From assembly GCF_006538705.1 (NCBI RefSeq), contig NZ_BJLP01000020.1:1-63449 (forward strand): a stretch of 63,449 bases of DNA. Direction: 5' to 3'. Both the position numbers and the translations under genes were made by a program. Shown here in pieces: positions 1-7,946 of this stretch. This DNA is from Cellulomonas uda. Lineage in GTDB: Bacteria; Actinomycetota; Actinomycetes; Actinomycetales; Cellulomonadaceae. Under the pieces are notes generated by a model. That model had not been told where the DNA came from. It saw nothing but the letters and a program-made list of their open reading frames with translations, and did no database searches. The first letter of the stretch is position 1. Every line of letters begins with the position of its first letter.

Positions 1-1047
1 AAGCCGTACCGGCTCGTCGTCGGCCTGCACTGGTGGCACGGCACGTCCAACGACGTGGTGAACGAGAACTACTACGGCCTCAAGCCGCTGTCCGGGACGA
101 GCACGATCTTCGTCGCGCCGCAGGGCATCGACAACGCCTGGCCCAACTCGGGCGGCCGTGACGTCACGTTCATCGACGACGTCCTGCGGCGCGTCGAGTC
201 CGACCTGTGCGTCGACACCACGCAGCGCTTCGCGCTGGGCTTCAGCTACGGCGGCGGCATGAGCAACGCGCTCGCGTGCGCCCGTGCCGACGTGTTCCGC
301 GCCGTCGCGATCCTCAACGGCGCCGAGCTCAGCGGGTGCGCCGGCGGCACGCAGCCGATCGCCTTCCTCGGCTCGCACGGCGTCAGCGACGACGTCCTCA
401 ACATCTCCATGGGGCGCTCGCTGCGCGACCGCGCGCTGCGGAACAACGGGTGCACGGCCCAGAACGCGCCCGAGCCCGCGCCGGGCAGCGGCACGCACAC
501 GCGCACCGCGTACAGCTGCCGTGCCGGCTACCCGGTGGTCTGGCTCGCGTTCGACGGCGGGCACGCGTGGGCCGCGCGCGACCGCAACCAGGGCCAGTCC
601 TGGGTGCCGGGCGAGGTGTGGCAGTTCTTCACGTCCCTGACGTCGACGACGACCACGCCGCCCACCCAGACGACGCCGCCGCCGACCGAGACGACCCCGC
701 CGCCGACCGAGACCACCCCGCCGCCGACCGAGACGACGCCGCCGCCGGTCACCGGCGCCTGCACCGCGCGGTACACGACCGTCAACTCGTGGCCCGGCGG
801 GTTCCAGGGCGAGGTCACCGTCACGGCGGGCTCCGCCGCCCTCGGTGGTTGGACCGCGAGCTGGGCCCTCGCCTCGGGGCAGGGCGTCACGCAGGTCTGG
901 GGCGGCACCTCGTCCGTGAGCGGCGGTCGCGCGAGCGTCGCGAACGCGCCGTGGAACGGGACGCTCGCACCCGGGGCGTCGACGACGTTCGGCTTCATCG
1001 GCACGGGCTCGCCGAGCACGCCCTCGGTGGCGTGCGCGGCACGGTGA
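1..1047 (+). CDS. PHB-depolymerase/CE1-family esterase with C-terminal CBM2 (5' truncated)
   Basis: The reading frame is open from base 1, so the start and signal peptide lie outside the window. The fragment (348 residues) begins inside an alpha/beta-hydrolase fold (RLVVGLHWWHG, the oxyanion-hole region). The nucleophile elbow is GFSYGGG with Ser at fragment residue 82, and the probable catalytic His is in GGHAW at residue 188. A linker with repeated TETTPPP units follows at about residues 217-245. The last 100 residues are a family 2 carbohydrate-binding module with Cys near both ends and the NAPWNGTLAPG strand. By family it is a secreted feruloyl/acetyl-xylan-type esterase tethered to cellulose; the exact substrate cannot be told. 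A second esterase-CBM2 lies at 58859-60283. The gene ends at a strong hairpin facing a convergent exonuclease gene. Confidence 0.85.
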   Translation, partial: KPYRLVVGLHWWHGTSNDVVNENYYGLKPLSGTSTIFVAPQGIDNAWPNSGGRDVTFIDDVLRRVESDLCVDTTQRFALGFSYGGGMSNALACARADVFRAVAILNGAELSGCAGGTQPIAFLGSHGVSDDVLNISMGRSLRDRALRNNGCTAQNAPEPAPGSGTHTRTAYSCRAGYPVVWLAFDGGHAWAARDRNQGQSWVPGEVWQFFTSLTSTTTTPPTQTTPPPTETTPPPTETTPPPTETTPPPVTGACTARYTTVNSWPGGFQGEVTVTAGSAALGGWTASWALASGQGVTQVWGGTSSVSGGRASVANAPWNGTLAPGASTTFGFIGTGSPSTPSVACAAR

Positions 1048-1076
1048 GCGGCGACGGCTGACGTCGCGCACCGCGA

Positions 1077-1116
1077 GGGTCGTCGTCCGCGTCCGGGTCA
1101 GCGCGGACGACGACCC
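1077..1116. terminator. Bidirectional terminator hairpin
   Basis: A perfect 15-bp stem (1077-1091 pairs with 1102-1116) with a 10-nt loop lies between the convergent esterase and exonuclease genes. There is no T tract. Confidence 0.75.
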
Positions 1117-1130
1117 GTCCGGCCCGCAGG

Positions 1131-1850
1131 TCAGCCGACCGCCGCGGGCGTCGGGACGGTCATGAGGGCGTCGAGCACCGCCTGGGCCGCCTCGGCGGCC
1201 TTGCGCGCGTGGTACGCCGCGCGCCACGCGGCGACCGCCACGCGCTGCCGGTCGTGCAGGTCCTCGGGCGTCGCGGCCAGCAGCGCGGGGGACGACGCGA
1301 GCACCCGCTCCAGGACGTCGAGCGTCGCGAGCGCGTCGGCGTCCGCGGTGTGCAGCAGCCCCGTGGTCACGCCGTGGTGCTCGCACAGGTCGACGAGCCG
1401 GCGGCCGCCGGCACGCGCCGGGTCGGCCATCCGGTCGAGCACCATGGGGTCCAGGACCGGGCGGACCGGCCCGCCGAGGCGCTCGGGGAGCGTCGGCAGG
1501 CCGTGCCGGACCAGCTCCGCGTCGAGCACCGCGAGGTCGAAGTCCGCGTTGTACGCGACGAGCGCGCTGCCGCCGCGCAGTGCCGCCGCGATCTCGTCGG
1601 CCACCGCGTCCAGCGCGGGGCCGGGTGCGGTGCCGTGCTCGCGCACGTGCTCCGTCGTCAGCCCGTGCACCGCGCCGGCCGCCTGCGGGATCTCGACACC
1701 CGGGTCGACGAGCCACGTGCGCACGTGCGTCCCGGTGGCGTCCCGGCGCACGAGCGCGGCGCTCACCACGCGGTCGGAGCGCACGTCGACACCCGTGGTC
1801 TCGGTGTCGAAACCCAGCAGAGGCACGTGGTTCCAGCTCGCGGCGTTCAC
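1131..1850 (-). CDS. DEDDh-type 3'-5' exonuclease (DNA polymerase III epsilon-like)
   Basis: A 239-residue protein with all three exonuclease motifs: DTETTG near the N-terminus (Exo I), NADFD (Exo II) and HTADADA (Exo III, HxAxxD). It therefore belongs to the RNase T/DnaQ superfamily, which removes nucleotides from DNA or RNA 3' ends using two metal ions. The stand-alone size and the Ala-rich helical tail (AYHARKAAEAAQA) fit the actinobacterial exonuclease-domain proteins annotated as DNA polymerase III subunit epsilon rather than a replicative polymerase. The GTG at 1850 is the first start that keeps the whole fold. No good ribosome-binding site is visible, so a start a few codons downstream is possible. 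It is transcribed convergently with the esterase and divergently from guaB3. Confidence 0.85.
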   Translation of the reverse strand: MNAASWNHVPLLGFDTETTGVDVRSDRVVSAALVRRDATGTHVRTWLVDPGVEIPQAAGAVHGLTTEHVREHGTAPGPALDAVADEIAAALRGGSALVAYNADFDLAVLDAELVRHGLPTLPERLGGPVRPVLDPMVLDRMADPARAGGRRLVDLCEHHGVTTGLLHTADADALATLDVLERVLASSPALLAATPEDLHDRQRVAVAAWRAAYHARKAAEAAQAVLDALMTVPTPAAVG

Positions 1851-1916
1851 CCGCGCAGCATCGCACCGCGCACCGACACCGCCGAGGCAGCGACACGGCG
1901 CGCGAGATCGCCCCGG

Positions 1917-1922
1917 TAGGCT
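1917..1922 (+). promoter_or_regulatory. -10 element of guaB3, likely leaderless
   Basis: TAGGCT ends 6 nt before the GTG start at 1929, the spacing expected when transcription starts at or near the start codon. Confidence 0.5.
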
Positions 1923-1928
1923 CGTCGG

Positions 1929-3053
1929 GTGAGCAACGAGATCGAGATCGGCCGCGGCAAGCGCGGACGGCGGGCCTACTCCTTCGACGACATCGCGGTG
2001 GTGCCCTCGCGGCGCACGCGTGACCCGCAGGACGTGTCGGTCGGGTGGCAGATCGACGCCTACCACTTCGACCTGCCGGTGGTCGCGGCCCCGATGGACT
2101 CCGTGATGAGCCCGGCGACCGCGGTCGCGCTCGGTCGCCTCGGTGGACTCGGCGTGCTCGACCTCGAGGGTCTGTGGACCCGGTACGACGACCCGACCCC
2201 GTACCTCACGGAGGTCGCGGCGCTCGACCCGCAGCAGGCCACCGCCCGCATGCAGGAGATCTACGCGGCGCCCATCCAGCCCGAGCTGATCACCGCGCGG
2301 CTCAAGGAGATCCGTGCCGCGGGCGTCACCGTCGCGGGCGCGCTGTCGCCGCAGCGCACGCAGGAGCACTGGCGCACGGTCGTCGACGCGGGCGTCGACC
2401 TGTTCGTGATCCGCGGCACCACCGTCTCGGCCGAGCACGTCTCCGGCAACGCCGAGCCGCTCAACCTCAAGCGCTTCATCTACGAGCTCGACGTCCCGGT
2501 GATCGTCGGCGGCGCGTCCACCTACACCGCGGCGCTGCACCTCATGCGCACGGGCGCCGCGGGCGTGCTGGTCGGGTTCGGCGGCGGCGCCGCCCACACG
2601 ACGCGCGTCTCGCTGGGCATCCACGCCCCCATGGCGACCGCGGTGGCGGACGTCGCGGCCGCGCGCCGCGACTACCTCGACGAGTCGGGCGGCCGGTACG
2701 TGCACGTCATCGCCGACGGCGGCGTGGGCCGCTCGGGTGACCTGGTCAAGGCCGTCGCGTGCGGCGCCGACGCGGTCATGCTCGGTGCGGCGCTCGCGCG
2801 CGCGACCGAGGCGCCCGGCCGCGGCTTCCACTGGGGGCCCGAGGCGCACCACCCGCACCTGCCGCGCGGCGAGCGCGTCGAGGTGGGCACGTCCGGCACG
2901 CTCGAGCAGATCCTGTTCGGCCCCGGCCGCACCGCCGACGGCACGCTGAACCTCATCGGCGCGCTGCGCCGGGCGATGGCGACGACCGGCTACTCGGACC
3001 TCAAGGAGTTCCAGCGCGTCGAGGTCGTCCTGTCGCCGTACCAGCCGCGCTGA
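1929..3053 (+). CDS. guaB3: GuaB3, IMP dehydrogenase-family protein
   Basis: A 374-residue protein starting with MSNEIEIGRGKRGRRAYSFDD and carrying the IMP dehydrogenase/GMP reductase TIM-barrel signatures (VVAAPMDSVMSP, GLGVLDLEG, DGGVGRSGDLVKAVACGADAVMLG). It lacks the CBS-domain insert of canonical GuaB, and its length and sequence match the IMPDH-related GuaB3 family. The loop that holds the catalytic Cys in IMPDH (GSICTTR) reads GAAHTTR here, with His223 at the Cys position, so canonical IMP oxidation through a thioimidate is doubtful. The GTG at 1929 has a -10 box 6 nt upstream and no Shine-Dalgarno. The true GuaB is presumably elsewhere; guaA is 18 kb downstream. Confidence 0.9.
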   Translation: MSNEIEIGRGKRGRRAYSFDDIAVVPSRRTRDPQDVSVGWQIDAYHFDLPVVAAPMDSVMSPATAVALGRLGGLGVLDLEGLWTRYDDPTPYLTEVAALDPQQATARMQEIYAAPIQPELITARLKEIRAAGVTVAGALSPQRTQEHWRTVVDAGVDLFVIRGTTVSAEHVSGNAEPLNLKRFIYELDVPVIVGGASTYTAALHLMRTGAAGVLVGFGGGAAHTTRVSLGIHAPMATAVADVAAARRDYLDESGGRYVHVIADGGVGRSGDLVKAVACGADAVMLGAALARATEAPGRGFHWGPEAHHPHLPRGERVEVGTSGTLEQILFGPGRTADGTLNLIGALRRAMATTGYSDLKEFQRVEVVLSPYQPR

Positions 3054-3070
3054 CGCCGTTCCCGACGAGC

Positions 3071-3130
3071 GCCGGCCCCTGATGGACGCCGGCCCCTGAC
3101 GGACGCCGGCCCCTGACGGACGCCGGCCCC
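3071..3130. repeat. 17-bp tandem repeat
   Basis: The core GCCGGCCCCTGA recurs at 3071, 3088 and 3105, and a partial copy starts at 3122, giving a strict 17-bp period just after the guaB3 stop codon. The last copy forms one arm of the following hairpin. Confidence 0.8.
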
Positions 3131-3141
3131 GCGGGGGCCGG
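3123..3141. terminator. Hairpin between convergent guaB3 and PH-domain gene
   Basis: An 8-bp perfect stem, CCGGCCCC/GGGGCCGG, with a 3-nt loop ends 1 nt before the stop codon of the minus-strand gene. Confidence 0.6.
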
Positions 3142-3142
3142 G

Positions 3143-3667
3143 TCAGGCCTTCGGGAAGCGGTCGGGCTCGTCGTCCAGGCGGTCGTCGAGGCGTGCGTAC
3201 AGCAGCGCGTGCACCTTCTCGACGCGCGGGATGTCCTCGAACTCCAGCGGGTCGTCCGACGCGGACTCGATGATGAGCGTCCCCGTGCGCAGGATCCGGT
3301 CCACCAGCCCGTGCCGGAACTGCACGCTGTTGATGCGCAGCACGGGGATGTCGATGCCGGAGCGCGTGAGGATGCCCTGGCGGAACATCACGCGGCGGTC
3401 GGTGATGACGAAGTGCGTGGTGCGCCACGACACGAGCTTCGCGACGAACCACACGAGCGCCGCGAGCCACACGACGGCGACGGCGACGGCGACGGTCGTC
3501 GCGACACCGTCGGACACCGAGTCGCCGGTCGACCACGCCAGCCCCCAGCCGCCGAGGGCGGTGGCGACGACGAGCGCCAGGCCCGGGGCGAGCAGCGCCT
3601 TGACGTGCGGGTGCTGGTGGACGACGACGACCTCGTCGTCGGTCAGCACGTCGTTCGGGTAGCCCAC
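3143..3667 (-). CDS. PH domain-containing (bPH2/YdbT-like) membrane protein
   Basis: A 174-residue protein. Two hydrophobic helices (ALLAPGLALVVATALGGWGLAW and a Val/Ala-rich helix ending in VWFVAKLV) precede a bacterial pleckstrin-homology domain with the usual pattern WRTTHFVITDRRVMFRQGILTRSG, followed by IPVLRINSVQF. These proteins are inner-membrane anchored with the PH-like domain in the cytoplasm; their ligand is generally unknown. The GTG start at 3667 was chosen because GAGGAGGA lies 3 nt upstream; an earlier in-frame start would add an arginine-rich tail without support. It sits upstream of and on the same strand as the iron importer downstream end, but 85 bp separate them and nothing links the functions. 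Confidence 0.8.
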   Translation of the reverse strand: MGYPNDVLTDDEVVVVHQHPHVKALLAPGLALVVATALGGWGLAWSTGDSVSDGVATTVAVAVAVVWLAALVWFVAKLVSWRTTHFVITDRRVMFRQGILTRSGIDIPVLRINSVQFRHGLVDRILRTGTLIIESASDDPLEFEDIPRVEKVHALLYARLDDRLDDEPDRFPKA

Positions 3668-3752
3668 GGCTCCTCCTCGGTCCCGGCCGCCCGGCCGGCG
3701 GCGGCGTCGTCGGCGGAAGCATCCCACGCCGCGCGCCCCCCGCGGAACTCCG

Positions 3753-4586
3753 TCAGCCGGTCAGCTCCTGCGGCGTGACCTGCGGGTTCGTCGGCGTGTG
3801 GTGGCGTCCGACGGGCACGACGAGCGGCGTGCCGGACACCGGGTCGGCGATCACGCGAGCCGTCATGCCGAACACCTCCTCGACGAGCGCGGGCGTCACC
3901 ACGTCGGACGGGGCGCCCTGGGCGACGAGCCGGCCCTCGCGCAGCGCGACCAGGTGGTCCGTGTAGCGCGCGGCGAGGTTGAGGTCGTGCAGCACCATGA
4001 CGATCGTCGTCCCGCGCGCGCGGTTGAGGTCGGTGAGCAGGTCGAGCACCTCGACCTGGTGCGCGACGTCGAGGAACGTCGTCGGCTCGTCGAGCAGCAG
4101 CACGTCGGTCTGCTGCGCGAGCGCCATGGCGATCCACACGCGCTGGCGCTGGCCGCCGGACAGCTCGTCGACGGACCGGTCCGCGAGGTCGAGGATGTCG
4201 GTCGCGCGCAGCGCCTCCTCGACGGCCGCGTCGTCCTGCGCGGTCCACCGGCGGAACCAGCCCTGGTGCGGGTACCGGCCGCGTCCGACGAGGTCCGCGA
4301 CCGCGATGCCCTCGGGGCTGACGGGCGTCTGCGGCAGCAGGCCGAGCACGGTGGCGACCTCGCGCGGCGGGATCGTGTCGATCGGGCGGCCGTCGAGCAG
4401 CACGCGGCCGGTCCGGACCTTCAGGAGGCGCGCCATCGCGCGCAGCAGCGTGGACTTCCCGCAGGCGTTGGCGCCGACGATCGTCGTGATCCGGCCCGCC
4501 GGGACCTCGAGCGTCATGTCGTGCACGACGACGCGCTCGTCGTAGCCGATCGTCGCGGCCTCGACCGCGAGGGTGTGGGTGCTCAC
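3753..4586 (-). CDS. Ferric-siderophore ABC transporter, ATP-binding protein (FepC/FhuC type)
   Basis: A 277-residue ATPase with Walker A GANACGKS (residues 38-45), signature LSGGQ (142-146) and Walker B DVLLLDE (161-167) followed by PTTFLD. It would power iron-siderophore import by the two permeases encoded upstream. The GTG start at 4586 overlaps the upstream permease stop codon in a GTGA, so translation is probably coupled. It is the last gene of a four-gene operon (binding protein, permease, permease, ATPase). FecCDE-type vitamin B12 or heme import is the main alternative, but the upstream iron box argues for iron. Confidence 0.93.
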   Translation of the reverse strand: MSTHTLAVEAATIGYDERVVVHDMTLEVPAGRITTIVGANACGKSTLLRAMARLLKVRTGRVLLDGRPIDTIPPREVATVLGLLPQTPVSPEGIAVADLVGRGRYPHQGWFRRWTAQDDAAVEEALRATDILDLADRSVDELSGGQRQRVWIAMALAQQTDVLLLDEPTTFLDVAHQVEVLDLLTDLNRARGTTIVMVLHDLNLAARYTDHLVALREGRLVAQGAPSDVVTPALVEEVFGMTARVIADPVSGTPLVVPVGRHHTPTNPQVTPQELTG

Positions 4587-5647
4587 AGGCTTCCTCCGGA
4601 GCGGTTGGTCCTGGCCAGGAGCCAGAGCAGGTAGGGCGCGCCCAGCACGCCGGTGACGACGCCCACGGGGAAGCGCGCGACGAGCAGGTGCTGGCCGACG
4701 AGGTCGCCCACGAGCACGAGCAGCGCACCGACGAGCGCGGCGGGCACGAGCAGAGACCCGGTGCCGCGCACGAGCCGGTGCGCGATGGGGCCGGACAGGA
4801 ACGCGACGAACGCGACGGGCCCGGTCGTCGCGGTCGCGACCGACACGACGGCCACGGCGACGACGATCAGGGCGAGCCGCGTGCGGTCGGGGCGCACGCC
4901 CAGCGCGGACGCGGTGTCGTCACCGAGCTGCAGCGCCGACAGGCGCCGAGAGAGCGCCAGCAGCACGGGCAGCAGCACCGCCATGGCGACCGCGAGCGGA
5001 CCGACGCCCGGCCAGAACGCCGAGTTCAGGCTGCCGGTGAGCCAGCGCAGCGCCTCGTTCGCGTCGTACACGCCCGCGCGCGTCATCGCGTACGCGATGA
5101 CCGAGTCGAGCATCGCGCCGACCGCGATGCCGATGAGCACCAGACGCGCGCCGTGCACACCGCCGCGCCACGACAGCCCGTAGATCGCCGCCGCCACGGC
5201 GATGCCGCAGACCACGGCGACGAGCGACAGCGCCGTGCCGCTGAGCCCGAACATCGTGATCGCGACCACCGCGGCCGCGCTCGACCCGGCGCTCACGCCG
5301 ATGATGTCGGGGCTGGCCAGCGGGTTGCGCAGCATCGTCTGGAACACCACGCCGCCCATGCCGAACCCGAGGCCGACGAGCAGACCGGTGAGCATCCTCG
5401 GCAGTCGGATCGTCTCGACGTTGAACGTGGCCCCCGGCACGCGCTCACCGAGCAGGACCTGCAGGACCTGGGCCGGTGAGTAGGTCCGCTCGCCGACGCA
5501 CAGCGTCACGACGGCGACGACGAGCAGGATCCCGACGAGCACGCCCACGACGGTGCGGCGGCGGCGCGCGCGTGCGCGACGTCCGGCGCTGACCGTGCTG
5601 ATGCCTCCTGGGGCGGGCCGAGCCGCGGGAGGCAGGACGGCCGTCAC
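4583..5647 (-). CDS. Ferric-siderophore ABC transporter permease (FepG type)
   Basis: A 354-residue FecCD-family permease. A basic N-terminus ([14 protein letters not shown]) precedes about nine hydrophobic helices. Family landmarks include GLLVGLGFGMGGVVFQTMLRNPLASPDIIGVSAGSS in two blocks, and the coupling-helix region TGPVAFVAFLSGPIAHRLVRG. The start is the GTG at 5647, which overlaps the stop of the preceding permease as GTGA; its own stop overlaps the ATPase start the same way. It would pair with the 5644-6693 permease as a heterodimeric pore for a ferric siderophore. Confidence 0.92.
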   Translation of the reverse strand: MTAVLPPAARPAPGGISTVSAGRRARARRRRTVVGVLVGILLVVAVVTLCVGERTYSPAQVLQVLLGERVPGATFNVETIRLPRMLTGLLVGLGFGMGGVVFQTMLRNPLASPDIIGVSAGSSAAAVVAITMFGLSGTALSLVAVVCGIAVAAAIYGLSWRGGVHGARLVLIGIAVGAMLDSVIAYAMTRAGVYDANEALRWLTGSLNSAFWPGVGPLAVAMAVLLPVLLALSRRLSALQLGDDTASALGVRPDRTRLALIVVAVAVVSVATATTGPVAFVAFLSGPIAHRLVRGTGSLLVPAALVGALLVLVGDLVGQHLLVARFPVGVVTGVLGAPYLLWLLARTNRSGGSL

Positions 5648-6693
5648 AGCTCGCGCACCTTCTGCCGGCGGATGATCGCGATGAACACGGGCGCGCCCAG
5701 CACGGCGGTCACGATGCCGACCTCGACCTCCTGCGGCCGCGCGACGACGCGCCCGACGACGTCCGCGGCGAGCAGCAGGGCGGAGCCGAGCGCCGCCGCG
5801 TACGGCAGCAGCCACCGGTGGCTGGGGCCGGTGAACGCGCGCGCGAGGTGCGGGACGACGAGCCCGACGAACCCGATGGGGCCCGCGATCGCGACCGACG
5901 CGCCGCACAGCAGCACCGTCGCGAGCGCGCCCACCCCGCGCACGAGGCCGACGCGCTGACCGAGCCCGGTGGCGACCTCGTCGCCGAGCGCGATCGCGTC
6001 CATGCCGCGCGCGCAGCCGACCGCGAGCACCGTGCCGACCACGAGGAACGGCACGATCTGCCCGATCTCGGCGTACGACGCGCGGCCGATCGACCCGACC
6101 TGCCAGAACCGGAACGTGTCGAGCACGTCGGTGCGCGTGAGCAGCACCATGGACACGGCGGAGAGCAGCGCGGCGGACGTCGCGGCACCCGCGAGCGCGA
6201 GCTTGAGCGGGGTGGCGCCCTCGCGGCCCATCGAGCCGATCGCGTAGACGAGCAGCGACGCGAGGGCCGCGCCGAGGAACGCGGCCCAGACGTACTGGGT
6301 GAGGGTCGCGAGGCCGACCCAGGCCATGCCGAGCACGACGAACAGCGACGCGCCCGAGCTGACCCCGAGGAGCGCGGGGTCGGCGAGCGGGTTGCGCGTG
6401 AGCCCCTGCATGACGGAGCCCGCGAGGCCCAGCGCGGCGCCGACGAGCAGGCCCAGCAGCGTGCGCGGCACGCGGGACGCCACCGCGGCCTGGGCGATGG
6501 TGTCGTCGGGGTGCAGCACACCGGCCACGACGTCGGACCAGCCGACGACGCGTGAGCCGAACGCGAGCGAGCACACGACGGCGACGACCACCGCGAGCAC
6601 GCACACCGCGAGCCCGGTCGCGCGTCGCGGGCGCGCCGACGCCGGCCGCCTCGGGGCGAGGTCGGCCGGCGTCGCGGTGGTGCGCAGGGTCAC
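5644..6693 (-). CDS. Ferric-siderophore ABC transporter permease (FepD type)
   Basis: A 349-residue FecCD-family permease. It has the family signature QGLTRNPLADPALLGVSSGA in its first third and GPIGFVGLVVPHLAR near the end, where it contacts the ATPase. The GTG start at 6693 overlaps the binding-protein stop (GTGA), and the gene's own stop overlaps the next permease start. The N-terminal 27 residues are Arg/Pro/Ala rich before the first membrane helix. It works with the 4583-5647 permease. Confidence 0.92.
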   Translation of the reverse strand: MTLRTTATPADLAPRRPASARPRRATGLAVCVLAVVVAVVCSLAFGSRVVGWSDVVAGVLHPDDTIAQAAVASRVPRTLLGLLVGAALGLAGSVMQGLTRNPLADPALLGVSSGASLFVVLGMAWVGLATLTQYVWAAFLGAALASLLVYAIGSMGREGATPLKLALAGAATSAALLSAVSMVLLTRTDVLDTFRFWQVGSIGRASYAEIGQIVPFLVVGTVLAVGCARGMDAIALGDEVATGLGQRVGLVRGVGALATVLLCGASVAIAGPIGFVGLVVPHLARAFTGPSHRWLLPYAAALGSALLLAADVVGRVVARPQEVEVGIVTAVLGAPVFIAIIRRQKVREL

Positions 6694-7760
6694 CCGACCT
6701 TCTTCGCCGCTGCCTCGAACTTGTCGAGGTAGTCGTCGAGGACCCACGGGATCGACAGGACCGTCGGGCCGGACGTGGCGACCGAGAGCGGGCCGTCGTT
6801 GGGCATGACGACGACCGAGCCGCGCTGCACCGCCGGGATCTTGCCGTAGAGCGGGTCGGCCTGGAGCGTGGCGAGCGTGCCCTCGTCGCCGTAGGTGACC
6901 AGGATGTCGACGTCCGCGAGCTCGTCGACGCGCTCGGCGGACAGGGTGATGTAGAACTCGTCGGTCTCGCCGGCGAGCGCGGTGACCGACGGCGCGACCG
7001 TCAGGCCGAGGTCCTCGACGAGCTGCACGCGCGCGTCGAGCGGCGAGTACAGGCTCACGGTGGTCGCGGCCGACGGGTCGATCCAGCCGTACGCGAACGT
7101 CTTGCCCGCGACGTCGGGGCGCGCGGCGAGCGCGTCGGCGATCTGTCCCTCCACGTCGTCGACGAGCTCCTGCGCCTGCGTCCCCAGGCCGAGCGCGCGG
7201 CCGTCGATCAGCGCCATGTCCTGCCAGCTCGTGCCCCACGCGTACTGCGGGTAGGAGACGGTCGGGGCGATGCCGCTGAGCGTGTCGAACTGCTCCTTCG
7301 TCAGGCCCGAGTAGGCCGCGAGGATGACGTCCGGCTCGGTGTTGTTGACCGACTCGAACGGGATGCCGTCGGTCTCGTCGAACAGCACGGGGAGCTGGTC
7401 GCCCGTGGCGCCGAGCTCCTCGAGCGCCGCGTACGTCCAGGGCAGGACGCCGTCGGTGTCGTCGTCCCCGTACGTCGACTTCTGGATGCCGACGGGCACG
7501 ACGCCGAGCGCGATCGGCACGTCGTGGTTGCCCCAGTTGACCGTGGCGACCCGCTGCGGCTGCGACTCGATCGTGGTGTCGCCGAACGTGCTCGTGATCG
7601 TCACCGGGAACGCGTCCGACGAGGCGGCCGTCGTCGCGGCGCCGGTGGGTGCCGCGCCGTCGTCGGAGCCCGACGAGCAGGCGGTGAGCGCGAGCGCGGC
7701 GGCCGCCGCGACGGCGGCGAGCCGGATCGGGCGCGGGGCGCGCAGGAGTACGGGGCGCAT
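6690..7760 (-). CDS. Iron-siderophore substrate-binding lipoprotein (FepB/FecB type)
   Basis: A 356-residue lipoprotein. A short Arg-rich N-terminus and Ala-rich hydrophobic segment end in the lipobox LTAC, so it is probably anchored to the outer face of the membrane. The mature part follows the class III periplasmic-binding-protein pattern for siderophores (PQRVATVNWGNHDVPIALGVVPVG near the start, a long linking helix, TVLSIPWVLDDYLDKF at the end). The ATG at 7760 is preferred over the GTG four codons upstream because GAGGA lies 5 nt ahead. It is the first gene of the import operon, 50 bp downstream of an iron box, so expression should rise when iron is scarce. Confidence 0.93.
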   Translation of the reverse strand: MRPVLLRAPRPIRLAAVAAAAALALTACSSGSDDGAAPTGAATTAASSDAFPVTITSTFGDTTIESQPQRVATVNWGNHDVPIALGVVPVGIQKSTYGDDDTDGVLPWTYAALEELGATGDQLPVLFDETDGIPFESVNNTEPDVILAAYSGLTKEQFDTLSGIAPTVSYPQYAWGTSWQDMALIDGRALGLGTQAQELVDDVEGQIADALAARPDVAGKTFAYGWIDPSAATTVSLYSPLDARVQLVEDLGLTVAPSVTALAGETDEFYITLSAERVDELADVDILVTYGDEGTLATLQADPLYGKIPAVQRGSVVVMPNDGPLSVATSGPTVLSIPWVLDDYLDKFEAAAKKVG

Positions 7761-7809
7761 GGGGGTCCTCACGGTGGGGAAGGAGGCGCAGGCCTCTGAC
7801 GTGCGTCGA

Positions 7810-7828
7810 TTAGGCGAGCCTCACCTTA
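7810..7828. promoter_or_regulatory. DtxR/IdeR-type iron box
   Basis: TTAGGCGAGCCTCACCTTA matches 14 of 19 positions of the recalled consensus TTAGGTTAGGCTAACCTAA. It sits 50 bp upstream of the binding-protein start. By family knowledge, the Fe(II)-loaded repressor would bind here and shut the importer operon. Confidence 0.85.
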
Positions 7829-7934
7829 GTCCGCCCACGCGCGTGCTCCAAGGTCGCCGTGATCACAGCACGGCGTCAGAAACGACACCCGGGCACCGCG
7901 GACGGCCGTCCGCGGGTGCGTGGGCGGCCGCGCG

Positions 7935-7940
7935 TACGCT
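7935..7940 (+). promoter_or_regulatory. -10 element of the aldehyde dehydrogenase gene, likely leaderless
   Basis: TACGCT ends 6 nt before the ATG at 7947; there is no Shine-Dalgarno sequence. Confidence 0.5.
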
Positions 7941-7946
7941 GACGGG

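Noticed and set aside
3071..3130. Possible CRISPR array
   Set aside because: A 17-bp period without unique spacers and no cas genes; it is a simple tandem repeat.
1131..3722. A long open frame on the minus strand spanning the exonuclease, guaB3 and PH-domain regions
   Set aside because: Only its C-terminal 239 codons encode a recognisable protein. The rest is antisense of guaB3 with Arg/Pro/Ala-rich composition typical of shadow frames at high GC.
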